Shown here: positions 1-6,417 of the stretch, piece by piece
Position numbering within the stretch: position 1 is the stretch's first letter
Layout of the letters: each line of letters starts with the position of its first letter
NCBI GenBank assembly: GCA_008081325.1
Contig: VMCO01000112.1
Span: 1 to 6,417, forward strand
Length of the DNA stretch: 6,417 bases
From: Flavobacteriaceae bacterium
GTDB taxonomy: Bacteria > Bacteroidota > Bacteroidia > Flavobacteriales > Flavobacteriaceae
Reading direction: 5' to 3'
The notes under the pieces: model-generated
Databases searched by the model: none
The model's input: only the letters and a program-made list of their open reading frames with translations
Told to the model about the DNA's origin: nothing
Position numbers and translations under genes: made by a program

Positions 1-406
1 CATTATATGATGCTGGTTTTTTAAGAGATTTTGACAAATCGGGATCAAACCAAATTTGAAATATTTCAGAATTCTCAAGTATCTCTTCTGAATGAGAAAT
101 GCCATTGCCTGACCTGATTATTTGCACATCCCCTTTATCAAGTTTGATCCATTTATTTAAGTGAGTGTCATAGTGATTAATACTACCTTTTAAAACAAAA
201 GTACATATTTCAAAACCTTGATGAGGGTGTAATCCGATCGTACTTCTGTTCCCAGGAGTCCATGCATGAGCCCAATAAAACAGATTAGAATATGGGCTTA
301 ATTGTCCTTTATCTTGAGGAAATCCAATCGGCTTTTTTTCTAGTATTTCGCCAAAATTAAAATTACCAGAAGCTTGATTATAAGTTGGGTAAATATTAAT
401 TTCCAT
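1..406 (-). CDS. Pirin-family cupin protein, 3' end cut by the window edge
   Basis: The first 135 residues of a pirin-family (cupin fold) protein are visible; the gene runs off the left edge. Residues 58-66 read GLHPHQGFE, and residues 102-107 read GISHSE. Together they supply the HxH...HxE metal-ligand pattern of the pirin N-terminal cupin, here H60, H62, H105 and E107. Between them lies a typical cupin strand segment (FVLKGSINHYD, 70-80, and KGDVQIIRSG, 91-100). Pirins bind a non-heme metal, usually iron; some are quercetin 2,3-dioxygenases and others are redox-responsive regulators, and the substrate here cannot be read from sequence. No signal peptide is seen, so it is cytoplasmic. The ATG at 406-404 overlaps the end of the upstream FMN reductase gene by 11 nt, implying co-transcription and probable translational coupling. 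The family call is firm; the specific activity is unknown. Confidence 0.9.
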   Translation of the reverse strand, partial: MEINIYPTYNQASGNFNFGEILEKKPIGFPQDKGQLSPYSNLFYWAHAWTPGNRSTIGLHPHQGFEICTFVLKGSINHYDTHLNKWIKLDKGDVQIIRSGNGISHSEEILENSEIFQIWFDPDLSKSLKKPASYN

Positions 407-941
407 TTAATATATTCTCAAAATCAATTAAGATTGATTGAAAATCTTGATTGAGTCTAACATCAATAATTCCTTCAACAGAATCAAAATTATCGTTAAA
501 GCTAGGGAGTGAAAAAAAGGGAATTTCATGTTTATAATTTCTAGAAAATCTATTATAAGCTGTTTCAAGAACTGTCTTACCTCCTCTTGCGCCAGTTGAT
601 GTTGACAACAATAATATCGGCTTACTACACCATACATCAGCTTCTATTACAGAAATCCAATCGTAAACATTTTTAAATGCAGCTGTGTAGGAACCATTAT
701 GTTCAGCGAGTGAAATTACTAACGCATCAGAGTTTGAAATCTCTCTTTTGAATCCAAGTGCTTTTTCAGGAATTCCAGATGATCTATGTAAATCTTCACT
801 ATAGATGGGCATCTCATAGCTTCTTAGATCTAATTCAAATGTTTCTTTATCAACAGAAATCGAATTTGCAGCGTAATTTGCAAATTTTCTGTTAATTGAA
901 TTAGATGAGCTACTAGCACCTATTATTGCTATTTTCTTCAA
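396..941 (-). CDS. NAD(P)H-dependent FMN reductase, flavodoxin-like, TTG start
   Basis: A 181-residue flavoprotein of the NADPH-dependent FMN reductase family (the family of azoreductase and chromate/quinone reductase-type enzymes). The first beta strand and phosphate-binding loop are KKIAIIGASSSSNS (2-15). SLAEHNGSYTAAFKNVYDWI (77-96) matches the conserved segment that usually reads PEYNGS..LKNAIDW, and STSTGARGGKTVLE (113-126) matches the following GxRGG region. Length is typical and no secretion signal is present, so it is cytosolic. Substrates could be flavin, quinones, azo dyes or metals; sequence does not decide. The start is TTG at 941-939: an in-frame TAA lies four codons upstream, the next ATG is near residue 44 and would delete the flavin loop. 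Only 2 nt separate the start from the stop of the CDGSH gene, and the pirin gene overlaps its 3' end, so the three are probably one transcript. Confidence 0.92.
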   Translation of the reverse strand: MKKIAIIGASSSSNSINRKFANYAANSISVDKETFELDLRSYEMPIYSEDLHRSSGIPEKALGFKREISNSDALVISLAEHNGSYTAAFKNVYDWISVIEADVWCSKPILLLSTSTGARGGKTVLETAYNRFSRNYKHEIPFFSLPSFNDNFDSVEGIIDVRLNQDFQSILIDFENILNGN

Positions 942-943
942 TT

Positions 944-1024
944 CTAATTGTTATTTAGATGTGATCCGTCACAATAACCGTTAGGATTCTGAGTGTTTCC
1001 ACATCCACATTTTGGTCTATCCAT
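944..1024 (-). CDS. Minimal CDGSH-type iron-sulfur protein (26 residues)
   Basis: A very small reading frame of 26 residues from ATG (1024-1022) to TAG (946-944). Residues 4-22 read PKCGCGNTQNPNGYCDGSH, which is almost the whole CDGSH motif: C6-x-C8-x9-C18-D-G-S-H22. In the family, three Cys and one His bind a redox-active, often pH-labile [2Fe-2S] cluster; mitoNEET has eight residues between the second and third Cys, and here there are nine. The protein lacks nearly all of the beta-cap strands that make larger family members stable dimers, so cluster binding alone is inferred. The frame is open upstream to a TAG at 1075-1073 but has no other start codon, which fixes the start. It lies 37 nt after yceI and 2 nt before the FMN reductase. 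The preserved ligand set in a 27-codon frame, tightly packed between genes, is hard to explain by chance. Confidence 0.8.
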   Translation of the reverse strand: MDRPKCGCGNTQNPNGYCDGSHLNNN

Positions 1025-1061
1025 GATATATTTTTTATTTAAAAGTGCAAAGTTTATGCCA

Positions 1062-1625
1062 CTATGATTTAACTAATTCTATTACAAGTTCTACCTCGTC
1101 TAAAATCATATTATCTCCAAGGTTTTCAAAAAACTTCCCAGAACCATATTTAACATTAAAATCAGATCTATCAAATACCATCGAAACCTTAAAGTTGTTA
1201 TCGTTTTTGTACATTTTAAAAGAAACACTTTTAGTTATTCCCTTTATAGTTAGATTACCTTCAACTAAATAATAATCATCATTTAATGATGAACTTAATA
1301 ACTCAAGGGTTGCATATCTAAATTTATCAACTGCAAAAAAATCATCTGATTTCAGATGACCCTCAAGATTTTTCTTCCAGTCTCCCTGTAAGTCTAATAC
1401 ATTTAATGAATTTAAATCAACCTTAAAAAAACCTGAAATATCACCTGAGTTATCAAATTTAATATCGGCCTCTACAAAACTTAAAGAACCATAATGGCTT
1501 TTATTAACTATATTTTTTCCTGTCCAAATAATTGAACTTTTATCAATATCAAAAGTTATATTTTGAGCTTTAGAAAACTGAGTAAATAGTAATATTATAA
1601 TTACCTTAAAAATTATTTTTTTCAT
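1062..1625 (-). CDS. YceI-family secreted lipocalin-like protein
   Basis: A 187-residue YceI-family protein, exported to the periplasm. Residues 1-20 form a signal peptide: MKK, a hydrophobic core of I, L, V and F, and a SKA|Q cleavage site; there is no lipobox cysteine. The mature part shows the family signatures in order: SSIIWTGKN (30-38), HLKSDDFFAVDKFRYATLE (90-108), GNLTIKGITKSVSF (123-136) and FDRSDFNVKYGSGKF (151-165). Structurally studied members are lipocalin-like barrels that bind polyisoprenoids, and the family is often tied to isoprenoid quinones or stress; the ligand here is unproven. The start at 1625 is chosen because it begins the signal peptide and lies about 20 nt below a TATATTTG box. 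An in-frame Met farther upstream (1697) would lie inside the operator array and put charged residues before the signal peptide. It is first in the minus-strand run and divergent from the HxlR regulator. Confidence 0.93.
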   Translation of the reverse strand: MKKIIFKVIIILLFTQFSKAQNITFDIDKSSIIWTGKNIVNKSHYGSLSFVEADIKFDNSGDISGFFKVDLNSLNVLDLQGDWKKNLEGHLKSDDFFAVDKFRYATLELLSSSLNDDYYLVEGNLTIKGITKSVSFKMYKNDNNFKVSMVFDRSDFNVKYGSGKFFENLGDNMILDEVELVIELVKS

Positions 1626-1645
1626 TTTATTATTTTTTAGTTTGA

Positions 1646-1653
1646 CAAATATA
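1646..1653 (-). promoter_or_regulatory. Candidate -7 box of the yceI promoter (TATATTTG)
   Basis: Read on the minus strand this is TATATTTG, an exact match to the Bacteroidota -7 consensus TAnnTTTG. It ends 20 nt before the yceI start codon, which would give a short leader of about a dozen bases. No clear TTG -33 element is present at the usual spacing. That position, around 1673-1677, is instead occupied by GTAAC operator repeats, so the promoter may depend on, or be blocked by, the regulator bound there. Confidence 0.6.
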
Positions 1654-1662
1654 ATTAATTTA

Positions 1663-1722
1663 GTTACATAAAGTAACATGTTACCTTTAGGTAACAAAGA
1701 AAAGTAGTAACAAAAAAGTAAC
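1663..1722. promoter_or_regulatory. GTAAC/GTTAC operator array in the divergent yceI/hxlR promoter
   Basis: Six copies of GTAAC or its complement GTTAC lie within 60 bp: GTTAC at 1663 and 1680, and GTAAC at 1673, 1691, 1707 and 1718. They form nested palindromes: GTTAC-ataaa-GTAAC (1663-1677), the perfect 12-mer GTAACATGTTAC (1673-1684), and TGTTACCTTTAGGTAACA (1679-1696). Two direct repeats of AGTAAC follow (1706-1711 and 1717-1722), 11 bp apart, about one helical turn. HxlR regulators are dimeric winged-helix proteins that commonly bind inverted repeats in their own divergent promoter regions, so autoregulation plus control of yceI and the genes behind it is the natural reading. The repeats are seen directly; the protein that binds them is inferred. 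Confidence 0.75.
1682..1689 (+). promoter_or_regulatory. Possible -7 box of the hxlR promoter (TACCTTTA)
   Basis: TACCTTTA matches TAnnTTTG at all but the last position and lies 36 bp before the regulator's ATG. It falls in the middle of the 18-bp palindrome 1679-1696, so a bound regulator would cover it and repress its own gene. No convincing -33 element is seen. This is weak as a promoter call; it is supported mainly by its position. Confidence 0.3.
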
Positions 1723-1725
1723 TAT

Positions 1726-2022
1726 ATGTTTAAATGTTATGTGTCTCAATTTAATAAAATGGTTGGAGGAAAGTGGAAGCTATTAATCATAGAGAGACTT
1801 AGAAAAAGAGATGTGATGAGATTTGGTCAACTTGCTGCATCAATTCCTGAAATCTCTAGAAAAGTACTTTCCAATCAATTAAAGTCAATGGAGAAAGATA
1901 AGTTGATAATTAGAAAACAGTATAATAAAATTCCCCCTCATGTTGAATATTCTTTAACCGATAAAAGCAAAAGGTTATGTAATGTTTTTAAAACTATAGA
2001 TGAGTGGGTAAACTACGAGTAA
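1726..2022 (+). CDS. HxlR-family winged-helix transcriptional regulator
   Basis: A 98-residue regulator of the HxlR family (MarR-like winged helix, acts as a dimer). Family features in order are a cysteine near the N-terminus (C4), MVGGKWKLLIIERL (12-25), RFGQL (32-36), the recognition-helix region IPEISRKVLSNQLKSME (40-56), and the wing PPHVEYSLTDKSK (70-82). The N-terminal cysteine corresponds to the redox-active cysteine of HxlR members such as YodB and HypR of Bacillus subtilis, which respond to quinones, diamide or hypochlorite and control azo-, nitro- or FMN-reductase genes. A similar thiol-based role is inferred here. A second cysteine is C85. The ATG at 1726 is the first start after an in-frame TAA at 1708. 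The gene is divergent from yceI across the GTAAC array and converges on yidC with a 7-bp gap. Confidence 0.93.
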   Translation: MFKCYVSQFNKMVGGKWKLLIIERLRKRDVMRFGQLAASIPEISRKVLSNQLKSMEKDKLIIRKQYNKIPPHVEYSLTDKSKRLCNVFKTIDEWVNYE

Positions 2023-2029
2023 ATTAAGA

Positions 2030-3883
2030 TTATTTATTTTTTTTCTGTTTCTCTGCTTCTTCCATTATTGCCTGCATTTTCCTCTGAAATCTGCTAGGAG
2101 GTTTTACAGGCTGAGATTTATTGAACTGTATTTGTTGCCTTATTTTTTGCTCATCAAGAATATAGTTTTTGATGGTAAACATAATACCAATTGACAATAA
2201 GTTTGAAATGAAATAGTATAGACTAAGTCCACTAGAATAATTATTAAAGAATACCATCATCATGATTGGAGCAAAATATATCATATACTTCATCATTTTA
2301 GTCATATCAGGCATACCCTCTTGTGGTTGTGGTTGAGAAGCCATTTGCTGACCTGTAGTCATTTTCATATAGAAAAATATTGAAACAGAAGCTAGTATTG
2401 GAAATAAGCTAACATGATCTCCATATAGCGGAATATAAAAACCGAAATCTAAAATACTATCATAAGCTGATAAATCATCAGCCCACAAAAAACTCTTTTG
2501 TCTCAAATCAAAAGCTGAAGGAAAAAACATGAAAAGAGCATAAAAAACTGGAATCTGAAGTAAGCCTGGCAAGCATCCACTCATTGGATTAGCTCCCGCT
2601 TTTCTATATAATGCCATCATTTCTTGCTGTCTTTTCATAGCATTATCTTTAAACTTCTTATTTATTTCATCAAGTTCAGGCCTTAATATTTTCATTTTAG
2701 CCTGTGATAAGTAGGATTTATAAAGAACAGGGGCAAGTACTATTCTTACAATGATTGTCATAAAAATAATTGCAATTCCGTAAGGAAATAAACCACTTAA
2801 AAACCTATAGAGTGGTACAAATACATTTTTATTGATAAAACCAAAAATACCCCACCCAAAATCAACACTTTCTTCTAAACCAATTTCGTAAGTTTCTAAT
2901 TGTGAGTATTGATTTGGTCCAAAATAAAATTTCAAAGAATTGTCAAACTCGTTATTTGAATAATTAAAAGGAATTTTTGAAATAAATTTTTTAGTGTATA
3001 AAGTATCCGTATTGTTATCTTGAACTAAGTCCTCAGATTTAAACTCAACATTTTTAAATGGATTTTCATTTTCAGCAATTATAACAGAGCTAAAAAAATG
3101 TTGTTTGAAAGAAATCCAGTTAACATTTTCTTCGTCATCCTCATCATCTCCACTGATTGACAAATAATCAATCTTATCATCATCATAAAAGTATGTTAGA
3201 TATGAATATCTATTTTCATAAGAAATACTTTTTGAATTTCTATATGCACTTAACTCCCAATTTAAGTTGTAGCTTTTACTTGTATCAAGAATATTATAAA
3301 ATCCTCTTGAGTTGATATCTAAATCAATAATATAATCATCTAAATTTATCGAATACAAGTATTCTATGAAGACATCTTCCGAAACAACGAGTTTCATTGA
3401 AACTTGCTTAACAGATCCTTGGTCATAAACTGAAGAAATAAATTTTTGATCTTTTGTGTTAAATATTCTGCCGTTTTTAGTTGTAAAGTCCAGATTAAAT
3501 GTTGAATTTCCTGACTCTATTAAGTTTATTGGTTTACCCAAATAATTTAATTGACCTTTTAATTCTAAAGATGATATTTGTCCTCCCATCTCAGAAAACT
3601 CAATTATAAATTTATCTGTATTAATTTTTATAAGCTCGTTATTTTCTGAAGTAGAGTTTTCAAAGCTTAATTTAGTTTCATCTTCTTCATTTGCATTAGA
3701 CTCTGATAGAACTTCTGATAAATCTTGATCTGGTGATTTATTTTCTACATTTACTTCAACATTATCTGATTGAATATTTTCTGGTGTTGGAGGGGGTGGA
3801 TTTAAGTATAACCAACCTATAAATATTAAACCTATTAGGAAAAATCCAATTAATGAATTAATGTCAATTTTATTTTCGTCCAT
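2030..3883 (-). CDS. yidC: Membrane protein insertase YidC/Oxa1
   Basis: A full-length 617-residue inner-membrane insertase that integrates membrane proteins with or without SecYEG. Residues 8-27 form the first membrane segment, followed by a Pro-rich and acidic linker and the large periplasmic P1 domain (about 85-340). P1 includes an acidic run (246-252) and NWISFKQHFFSSVIIAENENPF (255-276), which is typical of Bacteroidota YidC. The conserved insertase core follows: a membrane segment with the groove arginine in TIIVRIVLAP (R380), a charged cytoplasmic helical hairpin (about 390-430), GANPMSGCLPGLLQIPVFYALF (430-451), and three further segments near 490-507, 533-548 and 553-573. The tail (580-617) is rich in Lys, Arg and Gln, as expected for ribosome contact. 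The start codon directly abuts the pyrG stop, so translation is probably coupled. The 3' end converges on the HxlR gene. Confidence 0.97.
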   Translation of the reverse strand: MDENKIDINSLIGFFLIGLIFIGWLYLNPPPPTPENIQSDNVEVNVENKSPDQDLSEVLSESNANEEDETKLSFENSTSENNELIKINTDKFIIEFSEMGGQISSLELKGQLNYLGKPINLIESGNSTFNLDFTTKNGRIFNTKDQKFISSVYDQGSVKQVSMKLVVSEDVFIEYLYSINLDDYIIDLDINSRGFYNILDTSKSYNLNWELSAYRNSKSISYENRYSYLTYFYDDDKIDYLSISGDDEDDEENVNWISFKQHFFSSVIIAENENPFKNVEFKSEDLVQDNNTDTLYTKKFISKIPFNYSNNEFDNSLKFYFGPNQYSQLETYEIGLEESVDFGWGIFGFINKNVFVPLYRFLSGLFPYGIAIIFMTIIVRIVLAPVLYKSYLSQAKMKILRPELDEINKKFKDNAMKRQQEMMALYRKAGANPMSGCLPGLLQIPVFYALFMFFPSAFDLRQKSFLWADDLSAYDSILDFGFYIPLYGDHVSLFPILASVSIFFYMKMTTGQQMASQPQPQEGMPDMTKMMKYMIYFAPIMMMVFFNNYSSGLSLYYFISNLLSIGIMFTIKNYILDEQKIRQQIQFNKSQPVKPPSRFQRKMQAIMEEAEKQKKNK

Positions 3884-5513
<1,630 letters not shown>

Positions 5514-5516
5514 GAA

Positions 5517-5524
5517 CAAATTTA
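5517..5524 (-). promoter_or_regulatory. Candidate -7 box of the pyrG promoter (TAAATTTG)
   Basis: On the minus strand this reads TAAATTTG, an exact TAnnTTTG match, 19 nt before the pyrG ATG, giving a short leader as is usual in the phylum. A TTTG lies upstream but only 13 nt away, shorter than the usual spacing, so the -33 element is uncertain. It would allow pyrG-yidC to be transcribed independently of the upstream gene. Confidence 0.5.
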
Positions 5525-5566
5525 ATGAAATTAAATACAAAGGAAGCAGAAAATCGAGTTGATTTT

Positions 5567-6417
5567 TTAATTATCTGGTAACTCTTCTATTTTTAAGTTT
5601 TCAAACTTCATTAAATAAACCCCAACATTATCAATAGATCCTGATTTACTTCTAATATACCTAAACTTATTTTCAAAATATTCCGTCTCAATTTCATGAA
5701 TATCACTATCGTCAAAATCACCATTACTAATCCTTAAAAGCATGTCATAAACAAGATCATATGCTCTAAGTGAATATTTATTCGGGAAAAATTTATATGT
5801 AGATATAAATTTGTCTAAAAATAGCTTATCCTTTTCGATGTCAATTTTTTTGTTTGTTGATGCATACTTGAATTTTAGATTAGACAAATAATTATTTGAA
5901 ATATTAACTCCCTCAAAAGCATTATTTTTATTAGTAGTAACTAATTCTATATTGATTGTATCATTAATAAATGAATTTAAAATACTTGTGACATTTGACA
6001 CAAAACCTTGTTCTTTGGTTTCTAAAAAAACAATATTTTTACCCTTAACAAAGGTTGAGTCTAAATCATCATAAACTAAAGTTTTTGCATCAACCCCCGA
6101 CTCGTTTATCTTTGAGAAAAATTGTTTTGCATCTGGAAAGATTTTCTTGATTTTGTTACTAATATCTATACTTCTTGAGTCTGAAATAATATATTTTTCT
6201 GATGAGATTGAATCTTTTTTAACATGAGAAATAATTTTATTAAATAAAATCGAATCATTTGGTATCGTATTAACTATATTTTTATCAATGTTTTGTTTTT
6301 TGGACAAAGGTTTAACGATTTTAAGATTTAAATCACTTGTTGCACTTACGAAATAATTGAAAAGATTGTTTGTTAGAGGACCTAGTACAAAATCATAATT
6401 TTCAAAGTTATTCTCTG
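5567..6417 (-). CDS. Periplasmic-binding-protein-like (type I fold) protein, 5' end outside the window
   Basis: The C-terminal 282 residues of a larger protein. The frame stays open from the TAA at 5569-5567 to the right edge; the TTG at 6307 is an internal Leu codon, not a start. The extra residues include YDFVLGPLTNN (about 7-17) and IVKPLSKKQN (33-42). These are the kind of 'D-hhhGPl' and 'h-sPlS' motifs seen in type I periplasmic-binding or receptor-ligand domains, such as branched-chain amino-acid binding proteins. The rest is divergent, Lys/Asn/Ser-rich alternating alpha/beta sequence. In many Flavobacteriia the gene before pyrG encodes LysM repeats followed by such a domain; if that holds here, the LysM part lies beyond the edge, and the protein would be envelope-associated. 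No ligand can be named. It ends 69 nt before pyrG, on the same strand. Confidence 0.65.
   Translation of the reverse strand, partial: ENNFENYDFVLGPLTNNLFNYFVSATSDLNLKIVKPLSKKQNIDKNIVNTIPNDSILFNKIISHVKKDSISSEKYIISDSRSIDISNKIKKIFPDAKQFFSKINESGVDAKTLVYDDLDSTFVKGKNIVFLETKEQGFVSNVTSILNSFINDTINIELVTTNKNNAFEGVNISNNYLSNLKFKYASTNKKIDIEKDKLFLDKFISTYKFFPNKYSLRAYDLVYDMLLRISNGDFDDSDIHEIETEYFENKFRYIRSKSGSIDNVGVYLMKFENLKIEELPDN

Noticed and set aside
428..637. A 69-codon open frame on the minus strand
   Set aside because: It lies wholly inside the FMN reductase gene in another frame, shows no family motif, and its composition looks like out-of-frame AT-rich sequence.
1045..1062. Possible bulged hairpin followed by TTTT between yceI and the CDGSH gene (minus strand)
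   Set aside because: The stem is only about five pairs with a bulge. It could be a weak attenuator, but is not strong enough to call a terminator. The AAACTTTG in its loop is one base off TAnnTTTG and lacks a -33 partner at normal spacing.
1045..1272. A 75-codon open frame on the plus strand
   Set aside because: It is antisense to the conserved C-terminal part of yceI, is Ser/Leu/Thr-rich with no recognisable motif, and has no promoter-like sequence before it.
1626..1697. Longer yceI product starting at an upstream Met (1697)
   Set aside because: It would add 24 residues before a clear signal peptide and place coding sequence over the operator array and promoter box.
2020..2044. TAAAT...ATTTA inverted repeat followed by eight T after the hxlR stop
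   Set aside because: The stem is five A-T pairs only. The T run may help end hxlR transcription, but it also encodes the Lys-rich YidC tail on the other strand, so it is not an independent signal.
3136..3144. Acidic DDEDDEE stretch in YidC as an unusual insertion
   Set aside because: An acidic loop before the conserved W-(I/V)-x-x-KQ-x-FFSS segment is ordinary in Bacteroidota YidC proteins.
5550..5566. AAAATC-GAGTT-GATTTT inverted repeat right after the binding-protein gene
   Set aside because: The arms are six base pairs with a single G-C each and no T run follows on the minus strand, so terminator function is not supported.

Overview
The window reads as chromosomal DNA of a member of the Bacteroidota, most likely a marine-type Flavobacteriia. 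It is strongly AT-rich by eye. Two genes have a TAnnTTTG-type -7 promoter box in front of them, Shine-Dalgarno sequences are absent, the one clear signal peptide ends in the flavobacterial ...SKA|Q form, and the CTP synthase and YidC sequences have Bacteroidota features. No tRNA, rRNA, CRISPR array, insertion sequence or prophage gene was seen.

Left half (1-2022): a probable redox or electrophile-response locus. A short HxlR-type regulator with an N-terminal cysteine (1726-2022, +) is divergent from a minus-strand run of four genes. In transcription order these are a secreted YceI-family protein (1625-1062), a 26-residue protein that is little more than a CDGSH iron-sulfur motif (1024-944), an NAD(P)H-dependent FMN reductase with a TTG start (941-396), and a pirin-family cupin that runs off the left edge (406-1). 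The last three are packed with a 2-nt gap and an 11-nt overlap. The 100-bp divergent promoter region holds six copies of GTAAC/GTTAC in 60 bp, including an 18-bp palindrome. This is probably the regulator's operator, placed to control both directions.

Right half (2030-6417): conserved housekeeping genes on the minus strand. They are the 3' part of a periplasmic-binding-protein-like gene (entering from the right edge), then pyrG (CTP synthase), then yidC (membrane insertase). The pyrG stop codon directly abuts the yidC start (TAGATG). pyrG has its own candidate promoter and a 13-bp GC-containing palindrome just before its start codon. yidC and the HxlR gene converge with only 7 bp between them.

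The most unusual items are the minimal CDGSH gene, which most gene callers would skip, and the dense GTAAC operator array. Together they suggest that flavin, quinone and iron-sulfur functions share one regulator. The gene families are recognised from sequence motifs; the shared regulon is inference.
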